DNA from: Bacteroidales bacterium
GTDB lineage: Bacteria; Bacteroidota; Bacteroidia; Bacteroidales; FEN-979
DNA: 49,772 nucleotides
Direction: 5' to 3'
Assembly (NCBI GenBank): GCA_023229525.1
Contig: JALNZC010000028.1
Span: 5,141-54,912 of the forward strand
The position numbers were made by a program, and so were the translations under genes. Under the pieces are notes generated by a model. That model was not told the DNA's origin. It worked only from the letters and a program-made list of their open reading frames with translations, and made no database searches. Within the stretch, counting starts at the first letter, position 1. The number at the start of each line of letters is the position of its first letter. Below, one piece after another: positions 17,757 through 25,963 of this stretch.

Positions 17757-17764
17757 CAAAAGTA
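17757..17764 (-). promoter_or_regulatory. -7 element upstream of bamD
   Basis: TACTTTTG on the minus strand is a perfect TAnnTTTG match. It ends 4 bp before the bamD ATG, so transcription would begin at or next to the start codon. If real, this suggests a leaderless mRNA; otherwise it is a chance match. Confidence 0.4.
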
Positions 17765-17838
17765 CAACTTTTAGAAGAATTAAAATAATATTCCTATTGC
17801 GGAACGGGGGATTGTGTAAAATAGTATTTGATTTTTGA

Positions 17839-17846
17839 TACTTTTG
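17839..17846 (+). promoter_or_regulatory. -7 element upstream of the serine palmitoyltransferase gene
   Basis: TACTTTTG matches TAnnTTTG, with a TTG at 17812-17814 (spacer 24, slightly long). It is 46 bp upstream of the GTG start. The same TACTTTTGCAA word drives the divergent bamD candidate. Confidence 0.5.
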
Positions 17847-17892
17847 CAATCGCATTAACTAATCATTTATCATAACTTAATTAATTAAAGTC

Positions 17893-19146
17893 GTGGATCT
17901 TTTTGAAAAAGTTGTAAGCAATCCGGGCCCGCTTGGTCAATTTGCTGATGCAGGTTATGGCTACTATTATTTTCCAAAACTGGAAGGCGAGATTTCGAAC
18001 CATATGTTCTTCAGGGGTAAACCCGTTCTTGTCTGGAGTCTGAATAATTATCTTGGACTGGCAAACCATCCGGAAGTTCGTAGGGCCGATACCGAGGCTG
18101 CAGAAAAGTTTGGTTTGGCAGCGCCTATGGGAGCTCGTATGATGTCGGGTCATACTAAATATCATGAACAACTGGAGCAGGAACTTGCTGTTTTTGAAAA
18201 AAAGGAAGCCGCATATCTCCTTAATTATGGTTATATGGGAATGGTTTCCATTATTGATTCCCTTCTTGACCGGCACGATATTGTCGTCTACGATTCCGAA
18301 TCTCATGCATGTATTCTTGACGGGCTTCGTCTACATATCGGTAAGCGTTTTGTATATCCACATAATAATATGGAACGGTTTGAATTCCAGATCAAACATG
18401 CACAGAAGTCTGCAGACCAATCAGGAGGAGGAATCCTGGTTATTACTGAAGGTGTTTTTGGGATGCCTGGTGACCTCGGGAACCTTAAGGGAATTCTACG
18501 GTTTAAAGAAAAATATGGGTTCCGACTGCTCGTCGATGACGCTCATGGCTTTGGAACGATGGGAATTACAGGAGCCGGGACTAGCGAGGAACAGGGAGTT
18601 ATGGATGGAGTTGATATTTATTTTGGAACTTTTGCAAAAGCGATGGCAGGAATAGGGGCATTTGTCGCCAGTGAGAAACGCATTATTAAATCTCTTGCCT
18701 TTAAAATGCGTTCACAGATTTTCGCAAAATCTCTCCCGATGCCTATGGTTATTGGATCTTTGAAGCGATTGGACCTCATCAGGAATCATCCCGAACTTCG
18801 TGAAAAACTGTGGACTAACGTCCATGCTTTGCAAAAAGGAATGCGTGAAAAAGGATTTGATATTGGTAAAACACAATCTCCTGTAACACCAGTATTTCTG
18901 AAAGGTGGAGTTGGTGAAGCTACACAGATTGTGGCCGATTTACGGGAAAATTACGGAATATTCTGTTCCGTTGTAATTTATCCTGTAGTGCCCAAAGATG
19001 TCATCATGATCCGCCTTATTCCAACAGCATCACACACAATGGAAGACGTCAAAATCACCATCGATGCTTTTTCTGAAATTCGGACAAAGCTGGGTGAGGG
19101 GAAGTATTCAACCGGTGGAATTCCACCCGTTGCAGATAAATATTGA
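17893..19146 (+). CDS. Serine palmitoyltransferase (alpha-oxoamine synthase family)
   Basis: PLP enzyme that condenses serine with palmitoyl-CoA to give 3-ketodihydrosphingosine, the first step of Bacteroidetes sphingolipid synthesis. 417 aa from a GTG at 17893; no in-frame ATG fits the conserved N terminus. Seen: SLNNYLGLANHP, MGARMMSGHT, the PLP-interacting DDAHGFGTMG, and Lys249 in FGTFAKAMAGIGAF, the Schiff-base lysine. The LRENYGIFCSVVIYPVVPK stretch is characteristic of the Bacteroidetes enzyme rather than BioF or Kbl. Alternatives within the family (KBL, AONS) are less likely because no biotin or threonine-catabolic neighbours are present. The downstream membrane protein starts 5 bp after the stop. 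Confidence 0.85.
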   Translation: MDLFEKVVSNPGPLGQFADAGYGYYYFPKLEGEISNHMFFRGKPVLVWSLNNYLGLANHPEVRRADTEAAEKFGLAAPMGARMMSGHTKYHEQLEQELAVFEKKEAAYLLNYGYMGMVSIIDSLLDRHDIVVYDSESHACILDGLRLHIGKRFVYPHNNMERFEFQIKHAQKSADQSGGGILVITEGVFGMPGDLGNLKGILRFKEKYGFRLLVDDAHGFGTMGITGAGTSEEQGVMDGVDIYFGTFAKAMAGIGAFVASEKRIIKSLAFKMRSQIFAKSLPMPMVIGSLKRLDLIRNHPELREKLWTNVHALQKGMREKGFDIGKTQSPVTPVFLKGGVGEATQIVADLRENYGIFCSVVIYPVVPKDVIMIRLIPTASHTMEDVKITIDAFSEIRTKLGEGKYSTGGIPPVADKY

Positions 19147-19151
19147 GAAAC

Positions 19152-20084
19152 ATGACCGGGAAAAAGTCTCTTTCAATCGGGGAGCGATGCTACCGAATTT
19201 TCAGGAAGATTCATTTTCTGGCTAAAAGAGGCTCGCTTTTTTCATTCAGAAGGACGACCATTATTCGGGGTAAAAATTACCCTAAACGAACATTTACCAT
19301 CATTTTTTTTAATTCTACCCTTCTTTTCATTCTGGCGAACTTACTGGTATTTGTTATCACCCGGCTTTCGACTGGTATCGCTGCACTCTCTTTTAACATA
19401 AATACCATTTCTTATTATTATGACATTAATTACCTGATCACCGGGGACAAGTGGACTGCTGACGCTGTGCAGGCAGTATTCAGTACAGGGCCAATAATAG
19501 CATTATTTACAGGGATAGTACTCTTTTTTCTCTATGTGAGTGTCCAGGCTGAGACGGGGATTCTAAGATTACTGGTGTTATGGATGATCGCACAGTCAAT
19601 CGTCTTTTTTCTTGGCGAAATGCTGATGGGCGCACTTTTCAATCAAGGTTTCGGATATGTCATCATGTATTTGTTCGTAATGGATACCGGGAAAATGCTT
19701 ATTTCGGTCTTCGCAATGGTCGCGATGGTCACTCTTGGTTTTTTCTTTACCCGTTTATTCCTTTTTTCCGGGAACATTTATTTCAACTGTATCAATGCGC
19801 ATAACCGTCGAAAATTCGTCCTGAATCAGTTTATATACCCCTTTATTGCCGGGAATTTATTGATCTTTATTATTAAAATACCAGAACTGTCGTTGTACGA
19901 GATGTGCACCAATGCCACAATGATTTTTATTTTACTTCCAGTTTCAATTAGAGGAATGAACACACAGGAAATCTATTTTGATGAAGACCCCCGATCGCTT
20001 AAATTTTCAGGTACTTTGATTGCAATAACTTTTTTGTCTCTCGTCCTTTACCGGGTGATTTTTGGAATAGGTGTCAGGCTTTAG
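19152..20084 (+). CDS. Unknown polytopic membrane protein next to serine palmitoyltransferase
   Basis: I do not recognise the family. The ATG at 19152 gives 310 aa; the frame could also start at a TTG overlapping the upstream stop. A basic N-terminal region of about 45 residues (KRGSLFSFRRTTIIRGKNYPKR) is followed by roughly seven hydrophobic segments (about 50-75, 100-125, 135-155, 170-200, 230-250, 255-275 and 285-305), so an inner-membrane protein is likely. The 5-bp gap after serine palmitoyltransferase suggests co-translation. A role in sphingolipid or envelope lipid handling is inferred only from this position. Confidence 0.7.
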   Translation: MTGKKSLSIGERCYRIFRKIHFLAKRGSLFSFRRTTIIRGKNYPKRTFTIIFFNSTLLFILANLLVFVITRLSTGIAALSFNINTISYYYDINYLITGDKWTADAVQAVFSTGPIIALFTGIVLFFLYVSVQAETGILRLLVLWMIAQSIVFFLGEMLMGALFNQGFGYVIMYLFVMDTGKMLISVFAMVAMVTLGFFFTRLFLFSGNIYFNCINAHNRRKFVLNQFIYPFIAGNLLIFIIKIPELSLYEMCTNATMIFILLPVSIRGMNTQEIYFDEDPRSLKFSGTLIAITFLSLVLYRVIFGIGVRL

Positions 20085-20122
20085 GGATAAAGTGTATCAA
20101 AATATTTATATCACTTCATAAA

Positions 20123-21856
20123 TCAGTCATCACAAATGATAAGTTTGTCGGTTAGACTTATTTTTTGGGATATAATATTAAAAAAATAAAGTCCAGACGA
20201 TAATCCATTAAGATTTAGATTGTATAGGTTGTTATCAGAATTCAGGATCAAATTTTCCGAATAAACTTCTTTCCCTAAGCCATTCATTATTTTTATAATA
20301 CAATTACCTTTCTTTCCAAACGGAATCATCAGTTTAAAAATGCCGGATCCCGGGTTCGGATAAATCATGACTTTACTGATTGCTTCTTCTGTTTTTCCAT
20401 GTGAATATGGTTTCATCTGCACATTTAAAGTTGTAGGCTGACCATTGTTAATCACAACATTGTTAAAGGTTTTCGAAAAATATGAAGGAGATGAAAAAGT
20501 TATATCATAAGTTCCTTCAAAAACAGGTCTGGCAAAAAATCCGGAAGGTAAATAGGAGAAAACATCCGAGCTATCTTCATCATGGTTGTTAATAAAAACC
20601 CTTGAGAAGACCGGTTGACCCGTGATTGAATCGGTTACTAATCCATTAACACCAAAGTGAGATTGTTCAATGTAATTTAAAAAGGAAGTATAATTATATA
20701 ACCAAAAGCTATCCAATTGATTTGTGGGAAGCAATTTAATATTAGAAATTTCAACAGTCGCCTCACGGCAATGATGCCAGTAATTCATATAATCCTGACG
20801 TCCACCATTAATTTCGTACCATGCATGACCATTTGTTATTCCATTATTCACATCGGTAAAGTATCCCATAGAACCATATTTTTGAGCAGTATCTGCCCAC
20901 TGGCGTCCCACAAATTGCCACCAGGAATCATCAGGAGTTAATTTTTCCCAGGTATCCCAAGGATAATTGAAAACTTCAGATCCCCCATGAAAATTGGCAC
21001 TAAGGGTAAAATGGTTATTTTGTCCATAAGTCATGAATGCCATTGTTTCCGGTTGCCAAGCCTCATTATCCGGATGCAAGCCGAGCTTTGGATCCGGATA
21101 ATTCCTGTTAAGATCAATAAAGTTGGCATTATACCTTGTAGCTCCGAATACGGAATTATTTCCTCCAAAATAGGTACCATCCGGATTTGCCAGCGGATTT
21201 ATGAAAATTTCAGTCGAATTGATTAAGTCCGTTATTCTTTGGTCTGATCCATAACTCAACAACAAATAATCGATAAGATGAAGCATTAAAACATATCCCC
21301 CCGTTTCATCACCATGGATGGCGGCAGTATATAAAACCCGTGGCTCGGCCTCTTGTTGATGAACATTATCACTGATTTTTACTGCCAGCAGTAAACGACC
21401 TTGTACGGAGGTTCCTATGGTGTCTAAATTGCAAATATCCGGATGCCCAGCGGCAAATCCCACCATGTAATCAAGAAATTGTTCGTAGGTGGGATAAAAA
21501 TTCCAAACAGTTTTACTTCCGGATTTTAGAAACGGTGAAAAACGAGTTAATTCGGATCCAGGTATGAGGAGCCCCGGTGCAGGAAGTATTTTATAAGGAT
21601 GATTACTTTTCCGAAATTGAATAAATCCTTTTTTATTGGCATAAGCGAACACTTCATTACCATTGACCTTATCGATAGAAATAATATGGGTTAAGGAATT
21701 GATTTCATCCGGAGAAGTCACGGAGAATTTAAAATAGACCTCTCCCCTCTCCATGAAGAGGTTGTCGACTTTTGGAAAAACACTGTTTTGAGCGCGTGAA
21801 TAAGGATTTACGGATACAAAAAAGAGCAAAATAAAAAGAAACCCATATCGATTCAT
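20123..21856 (-). CDS. M14 zinc carboxypeptidase with T9SS sorting domain
   Basis: Secreted metallocarboxypeptidase. The ATG at 21854-21856 gives a clear signal peptide (MNRYGFLFILLFFVSV, then RAQ) and 577 aa; the longer frame adds 11 residues. Zinc ligands: His181 and Glu184 in IHGDETGG, and the later His in SANFHGGSEVFNYPW. The catalytic Glu lies in REATVEISNIK. After the peptidase come a carboxypeptidase regulatory-like segment (GLVTDSITGQPVFSRVFINN) and an about 80-residue type A T9SS sorting domain starting at MIYPNPGSGIF and ending in KLIICDD. It should be exported to the cell surface or medium. Its start overlaps the dapA stop by a few bases, so translation may be coupled. Confidence 0.92.
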   Translation of the reverse strand: MNRYGFLFILLFFVSVNPYSRAQNSVFPKVDNLFMERGEVYFKFSVTSPDEINSLTHIISIDKVNGNEVFAYANKKGFIQFRKSNHPYKILPAPGLLIPGSELTRFSPFLKSGSKTVWNFYPTYEQFLDYMVGFAAGHPDICNLDTIGTSVQGRLLLAVKISDNVHQQEAEPRVLYTAAIHGDETGGYVLMLHLIDYLLLSYGSDQRITDLINSTEIFINPLANPDGTYFGGNNSVFGATRYNANFIDLNRNYPDPKLGLHPDNEAWQPETMAFMTYGQNNHFTLSANFHGGSEVFNYPWDTWEKLTPDDSWWQFVGRQWADTAQKYGSMGYFTDVNNGITNGHAWYEINGGRQDYMNYWHHCREATVEISNIKLLPTNQLDSFWLYNYTSFLNYIEQSHFGVNGLVTDSITGQPVFSRVFINNHDEDSSDVFSYLPSGFFARPVFEGTYDITFSSPSYFSKTFNNVVINNGQPTTLNVQMKPYSHGKTEEAISKVMIYPNPGSGIFKLMIPFGKKGNCIIKIMNGLGKEVYSENLILNSDNNLYNLNLNGLSSGLYFFNIISQKISLTDKLIICDD

Positions 21857-21857
21857 T

Positions 21858-22751
21858 TCATTTTTCCAATGGTTCCATGAGTTTTTCAATTTGATTACTG
21901 ACTTCTTTATTCACGGGAACAAGTGGCAGTCTCAAAAAGTTTCCACAGAATTTCTTCTTTTCGAGGGCAGCTTTAATACCAGCAGGACTTCCATCCAGGA
22001 ACAAAGCATTGGTAAATTCGATCAGTCGAAAATGTATTTTTCTTGCAGATTTAAAATTTCCAGCCAGAGCCAGCCTGACCATTTCTGAAAATTCTACCGG
22101 GTAGGCATTGGCTGTGACGGAAATAACACCATCAGCCCCTGCAGCAATGAGTGGAAGTGTAATGGCATCATCGCCGGAAAGAACGAGAAAATCCTTCGGA
22201 CGGTGTTTAAGTACCTGATAAATTTGTTCAAAATTTCCGGATGCTTCTTTTATCCCGATGATATTGTTACAATCATTGGCCAAACGTAACGTTGTTGCTG
22301 CTGAGATGTTACTGCTGGTTCTACCGGGGACAGTATATAAGATGACCGGAACGGGTGCAGCTTCTGCAATGGTTTTAAAGTGCTGATAAATCCCTTCCTG
22401 TTGGGGTTTTGAATAATAGGGACAAACTGAAAGAATCCCGTCAATCCCTTGAAATTGGGTTCCATGAATCGCAAGTACTACTTCTGAAGTATTATTTCCC
22501 CCAATTCCAACAACCAGTGGTATTCGTTTATTAATGATCCTTACCGCAAATTCAATTAATGCTTTTTTCTCTTGTTTTGATATTGTTGACGCTTCCCCTG
22601 TCGTTCCGAGGACAACAATAAATCCGACACCTCCGAGAATGACATGATTCAATATTTTTTCAAAAGACTCAAAATCAATGGCACCAGATTTTTTAAACGG
22701 AGTGATAATGGCTACTCCTGTACCCTTGAATTTATTATGACCGTTTCGCAT
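21858..22751 (-). CDS. dapA: 4-hydroxy-tetrahydrodipicolinate synthase
   Basis: Condenses pyruvate and aspartate semialdehyde in lysine and diaminopimelate synthesis. 297 aa, normal length. Seen: GTGVAIITPF at the start, the LGTTGEAST loop, Tyr139 in LYTVPGRTS, and the Schiff-base Lys168 in GIKEASGN. The 5' end overlaps the upstream DUF6913-like gene by 17 bp and the 3' end touches the M14 carboxypeptidase gene, so the three leftward genes are probably one transcript. No lysine riboswitch is visible upstream. Confidence 0.96.
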   Translation of the reverse strand: MRNGHNKFKGTGVAIITPFKKSGAIDFESFEKILNHVILGGVGFIVVLGTTGEASTISKQEKKALIEFAVRIINKRIPLVVGIGGNNTSEVVLAIHGTQFQGIDGILSVCPYYSKPQQEGIYQHFKTIAEAAPVPVILYTVPGRTSSNISAATTLRLANDCNNIIGIKEASGNFEQIYQVLKHRPKDFLVLSGDDAITLPLIAAGADGVISVTANAYPVEFSEMVRLALAGNFKSARKIHFRLIEFTNALFLDGSPAGIKAALEKKKFCGNFLRLPLVPVNKEVSNQIEKLMEPLEK

Positions 22752-23289
22752 TGGAATTGATAATTGTTAAATAATGTCTGATTTGTCCAAGGAAATCATG
22801 TGTTGTCATGGCGGGTTTCAGTTCGATCATAAAATCGTAGTATTCCGTATTTTTTTCGGAAAATTTACCAACCCGGCACAAAGCATTCGAAACGCCGGCA
22901 ATGTATTGCAGCGGAAAAGTATCGCGCAGACTAAGGTCAATTAATAAATCAAATTCTTTTTCAATAAAATCCTTGACCTGGGTATGGATTGGTTTATAAA
23001 ACCATGTAAGATCGCGTTTTGAAAAGAAATCATAGGATAATTTCGGTAAAAATCGCTGAACCAGGGCCTTGTTTTTAACAAATCCGAGTGCTTTTACCTC
23101 CTTATGATCATGCTGGAGTTGGGAAACAAATTCCGAAACCAGGTTATAATCGGGAACATCATCAAGTGTATATAAAATCCCAATCCGTTTTGCTTCATCT
23201 AAATTGGTCATCCGGCAGCGCCGGTCACTACATGATTGTTCCTTTTTATAATAATACTGACCAATCTTTGTTCTGATCTTTCTGAACAT
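22735..23289 (-). CDS. DUF6913-like conserved Bacteroidetes protein
   Basis: 184 aa, no signal peptide or membrane segment. It begins with a basic MFRKIRTKIGQYYYKK followed by a Cys-containing turn (CSDRRC). The core DFDLLIDLSLRDTFPLQYIAGVS-type stretch (here written in part: FDLLIDLSLRD, then YIAGVS) is what I associate with DUF6913 proteins encoded just upstream of dapA in many Bacteroidetes. Function is unknown. It overlaps dapA by 17 bp. A TAAATTTG -7 element lies 36 bp upstream. Confidence 0.7.
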   Translation of the reverse strand: MFRKIRTKIGQYYYKKEQSCSDRRCRMTNLDEAKRIGILYTLDDVPDYNLVSEFVSQLQHDHKEVKALGFVKNKALVQRFLPKLSYDFFSKRDLTWFYKPIHTQVKDFIEKEFDLLIDLSLRDTFPLQYIAGVSNALCRVGKFSEKNTEYYDFMIELKPAMTTHDFLGQIRHYLTIINSNAKRS

Positions 23290-23324
23290 GATTTGCGAAG
23301 ATTTTTTCCGAATACACGAATATA

Positions 23325-23359
23325 CAAATTTATAAAATATGCCGGATGTTTAAACTCAA
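23325..23359 (-). promoter_or_regulatory. Promoter candidate for the DUF6913-dapA-M14 group
   Basis: Minus strand TAAATTTG (23325-23332) matches TAnnTTTG, with TTG at 23357-23359 (spacer 24, long). It is 36 bp upstream of the DUF6913-like ATG. Confidence 0.4.
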
Positions 23360-23442
23360 ATCCGACTTTATTATATAACGACACCTCAAATATGGTATTA
23401 TAATACTAAATGTTAATAAATCTTAAACATTAAAATCTGTTT

Positions 23443-23450
23443 TATCTTTG
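23443..23450 (+). promoter_or_regulatory. -7 element upstream of the PhnP-like hydrolase gene
   Basis: TATCTTTG is a perfect TAnnTTTG match 18 bp upstream of the ATG, implying a very short leader. No TTG is seen at the expected -33 distance. Confidence 0.4.
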
Positions 23451-23467
23451 ACGCGTTAAAAATTGCT

Positions 23468-24235
23468 ATGAAAATAACGTTTCTCGGTACGGGAACTTCT
23501 CAGGGAATACCTGTGATTGCCTGTCAATGCAAGGTTTGTCAGTCAAAGGATTCCCGTGATAAACGGCTCCGTTCTGCATTGGCGATTGAAACTGACGACT
23601 ATCGGATCATTGTTGATTGCGGCCCCGATTTCCGTCAACAGATGTTACGGGAAAAAATTAACTCGATTGATGCGATTCTAATCACCCACGGACATAAAGA
23701 TCACCTTGGTGGTTTGGACGATGTGCGGGCTTTTAATTATATCCTTAAACGTCCTGCCCATGTATATGCCACAAGTGAAGTGCGAAAGATCATCAAAATG
23801 GAATTTTCTTATGCATTTGAAAAAAATCCCTATCCGGGTGTGCCCGAAATTGTTCTGCATCCTTTCCATAACAAGACTTTCCTTATCGATGGATTGAAAG
23901 TAATCCCAATCAAGGCGTTCCATTATAATGACAGCAACTATGTTTTTGGATTCCGCATCCATGATTTTACATATATTACTGATGCCGTGAAAATTGAAGA
24001 GCGGGAAAAGGAAAAGATAAAAGGTTCTAAAATTATAGTTCTGAATGCACTCAGGAAACAAACTCATTATTCTCATTTCAATCTTGATGAAGCCCTGGCG
24101 CTTATGTATGAACTCAGGCCTGAAACGGGTCTTCTAACACATATCAGTCATCAGATGGGTTTGCACGGTGAAGTCGAGCGCGATTTACCATCATTCGTCC
24201 ACCTCGCATATGACGGATTAACTATGACTTTCTGA
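23468..24235 (+). CDS. PhnP-like metallo-beta-lactamase-fold hydrolase
   Basis: 255 aa cytoplasmic metal-dependent hydrolase. Seen: LGTGTSQGIP at the N terminus, a Cys cluster CQCKVC (about 19-24) typical of PhnP-like proteins with a structural zinc, the metal motif HGHKDH, and later metal ligands in TDAVK and THISHQMG. E. coli PhnP is a cyclic ribose phosphodiesterase, but no phosphonate genes are nearby, so the substrate here is unknown; housekeeping phosphodiesterase activity is an inference. It converges on the following leftward gene with a 14-bp overlap. Confidence 0.85.
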   Translation: MKITFLGTGTSQGIPVIACQCKVCQSKDSRDKRLRSALAIETDDYRIIVDCGPDFRQQMLREKINSIDAILITHGHKDHLGGLDDVRAFNYILKRPAHVYATSEVRKIIKMEFSYAFEKNPYPGVPEIVLHPFHNKTFLIDGLKVIPIKAFHYNDSNYVFGFRIHDFTYITDAVKIEEREKEKIKGSKIIVLNALRKQTHYSHFNLDEALALMYELRPETGLLTHISHQMGLHGEVERDLPSFVHLAYDGLTMTF

Positions 24236-25850
24236 CCCGCTTCAGGATCAGCAAATTCATCGGATTATTCCCTATTCCATGAATGTTTTGCTGAATAAAC
24301 CGCAACACCTGGTCATAATAGAGAATAATTACAGGAGCTTCATCCATCATGACCTTTTCCATCTCCCGGTATAAAGAAAACCTGGTTGAATCATTTATTG
24401 TTAACATGGCTTGTTCGTAAAGCTTATCAAATTTTGCATTGGAAAAGTGTGTGTAATTAGGACCACGCGGACAAAAATTCTTGCTGTAAAATAAAGAAAG
24501 ATAATTTTCGGCATCCGGGTAATCGGCTATCCAGGAGGCTCTGAAAAATGGCAGTTTGGCCTGTGCTTTCATCTCCTTTACTGCGGCAGGCGGACTGACT
24601 TCGATAATCAGGTTTATTCCCAGTTGTGATACTTGGTGCTGAATATATTTGCAAATATCGAGATAATCAGCGGTAGAGGTAAGTGTAATTGCAGGAAGTC
24701 CATGTCCATCGGGATAGCCAGCGACTGCTAATAATTTCCTGGACTTTTCAGGATTATAATTAAAGAAAATCCGGGTTGTATCAAATGATGGAAGTCCTTT
24801 GGGAATAATTCCCTGGAACCCCGGGGTACCAATATTATTTCTCAAATACCGGATCATCTTTGAACGATCGAATGCATAGTTAATGGCGTGCCGTACCCGC
24901 TTATCAATAATTCCGAAGTTCATGGTTTTCAGATCTCCCCGACCGACCATAAAACCAAGGTATTCCGTATTTAAATATGGCTGTGTAATCAAACTGATTT
25001 TAGAAGCGTATTTTGACTGGAGATTACCCGATGATGTTAATAATTCATCTTTATATGTGGGATCGATCCCCGACATAAAATCCAGGTTACCTTTTATGAA
25101 CTCAAGGAATGCTGCTTGTTTGTCGGCTAAAAAAGTTATGGCAACAGCATCGAGATGTGGCAACCTTGTCCCATTCTCAAATTCGAAGTAATCCGGATTT
25201 TTCAGCATCACCAGCTTAACCCCTTCTTTCCATATCTTCAGCATGAACGGCCCGGTTCCTACCGGATTATTGCGAAACCGCGTACCAAAGTACAAAACCG
25301 CTTCCTTTGGAACAACCGAGCAATATTGCATACTCAGAAGACTAAGAAATGGGGGAAACGGTTCTTTTAATTCAATGGAAAGTGTAGAGTCATTGGTAGC
25401 ACTGAAGTTATATTTTCCTTCTATTTGTTTAACGTTGTTAAAAATCCAGGCACCGGGTGAAGCGATTGCCGGATCAACTATCCTGTTAAAAGAAAATACA
25501 AAATCACTGGCAATCACTTTTCTTGACTTTGAATTGATAAAAGCCGGACTTGTGTGGAATAAGACATCAGTTCTCAAATGGAAAGTATATAACCGACCAT
25601 CGCGTGAGATTTCCCACGAATGGGCGATACACGGGCAAATGGCAAGTTGATCATCCATTTGCACCAATCCGTTAAAAAGCTGGTTCGTAGCCCAAATGAT
25701 AGCCTGGTCACGGGCAAATGCAGGATCCAGCGAGGTGATATTAGCCGCTTCATTATACCGGAACACTGTACCAACGGTTTCTTCCTTACTATTACTGCAG
25801 GAATAACAATAGACAAGACTCAGGATAAAAAAGAAAATTGATTTTCTCAT
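24222..25850 (-). CDS. Peptide/solute-binding lipoprotein of ABC family 5 (DppA/OppA-like)
   Basis: 542 aa. The signal peptide ends in a lipobox-like YCYSC, so it is a periplasmic lipoprotein. The fold is recognisable from FRYNEAANITSLDPAFARDQ, then SWEISRDGRLYTFHLR, YFGTRFRNNPVGTGPFML, and IDKRVRHAINYAFDRSKMI, all family 5 landmarks. It probably binds oligopeptides for uptake or sensing. No permease or ATPase gene is adjacent, so the transporter must be encoded elsewhere or the protein has another role. A TATTTTTG -7 element lies about 11 bp upstream of the ATG. Confidence 0.88.
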   Translation of the reverse strand: MRKSIFFFILSLVYCYSCSNSKEETVGTVFRYNEAANITSLDPAFARDQAIIWATNQLFNGLVQMDDQLAICPCIAHSWEISRDGRLYTFHLRTDVLFHTSPAFINSKSRKVIASDFVFSFNRIVDPAIASPGAWIFNNVKQIEGKYNFSATNDSTLSIELKEPFPPFLSLLSMQYCSVVPKEAVLYFGTRFRNNPVGTGPFMLKIWKEGVKLVMLKNPDYFEFENGTRLPHLDAVAITFLADKQAAFLEFIKGNLDFMSGIDPTYKDELLTSSGNLQSKYASKISLITQPYLNTEYLGFMVGRGDLKTMNFGIIDKRVRHAINYAFDRSKMIRYLRNNIGTPGFQGIIPKGLPSFDTTRIFFNYNPEKSRKLLAVAGYPDGHGLPAITLTSTADYLDICKYIQHQVSQLGINLIIEVSPPAAVKEMKAQAKLPFFRASWIADYPDAENYLSLFYSKNFCPRGPNYTHFSNAKFDKLYEQAMLTINDSTRFSLYREMEKVMMDEAPVIILYYDQVLRFIQQNIHGIGNNPMNLLILKRVRKS

Positions 25851-25861
25851 AAAACAGAATA

Positions 25862-25869
25862 CAAAAATA
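25862..25869 (-). promoter_or_regulatory. -7 element upstream of the family 5 binding protein gene
   Basis: Minus strand TATTTTTG matches TAnnTTTG, ending 11 bp before the ATG. No convincing -33 TTG is seen. Confidence 0.35.
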
Positions 25870-25922
25870 TTTGTTTTTAAAATTGCCCCGACCGTATCGA
25901 CTAACCCAATTGAAATTAAACG

Positions 25923-25930
25923 TAATTTTG
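25923..25930 (+). promoter_or_regulatory. -7 element upstream of the first M1 peptidase gene
   Basis: TAATTTTG matches TAnnTTTG 33 bp upstream of the ATG. A -33 TTG at proper distance is not seen. Confidence 0.4.
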
Positions 25931-25963
25931 CTTTCCAAAACTCACATTAATTAATCGATCCAT

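Noticed and set aside
20085..20122. Possible bidirectional terminator between the convergent membrane protein and M14 genes
   Set aside because: Only a weak, bulged AT-rich pairing (AAGTG with CACTT) can be drawn, and there is no U tract.
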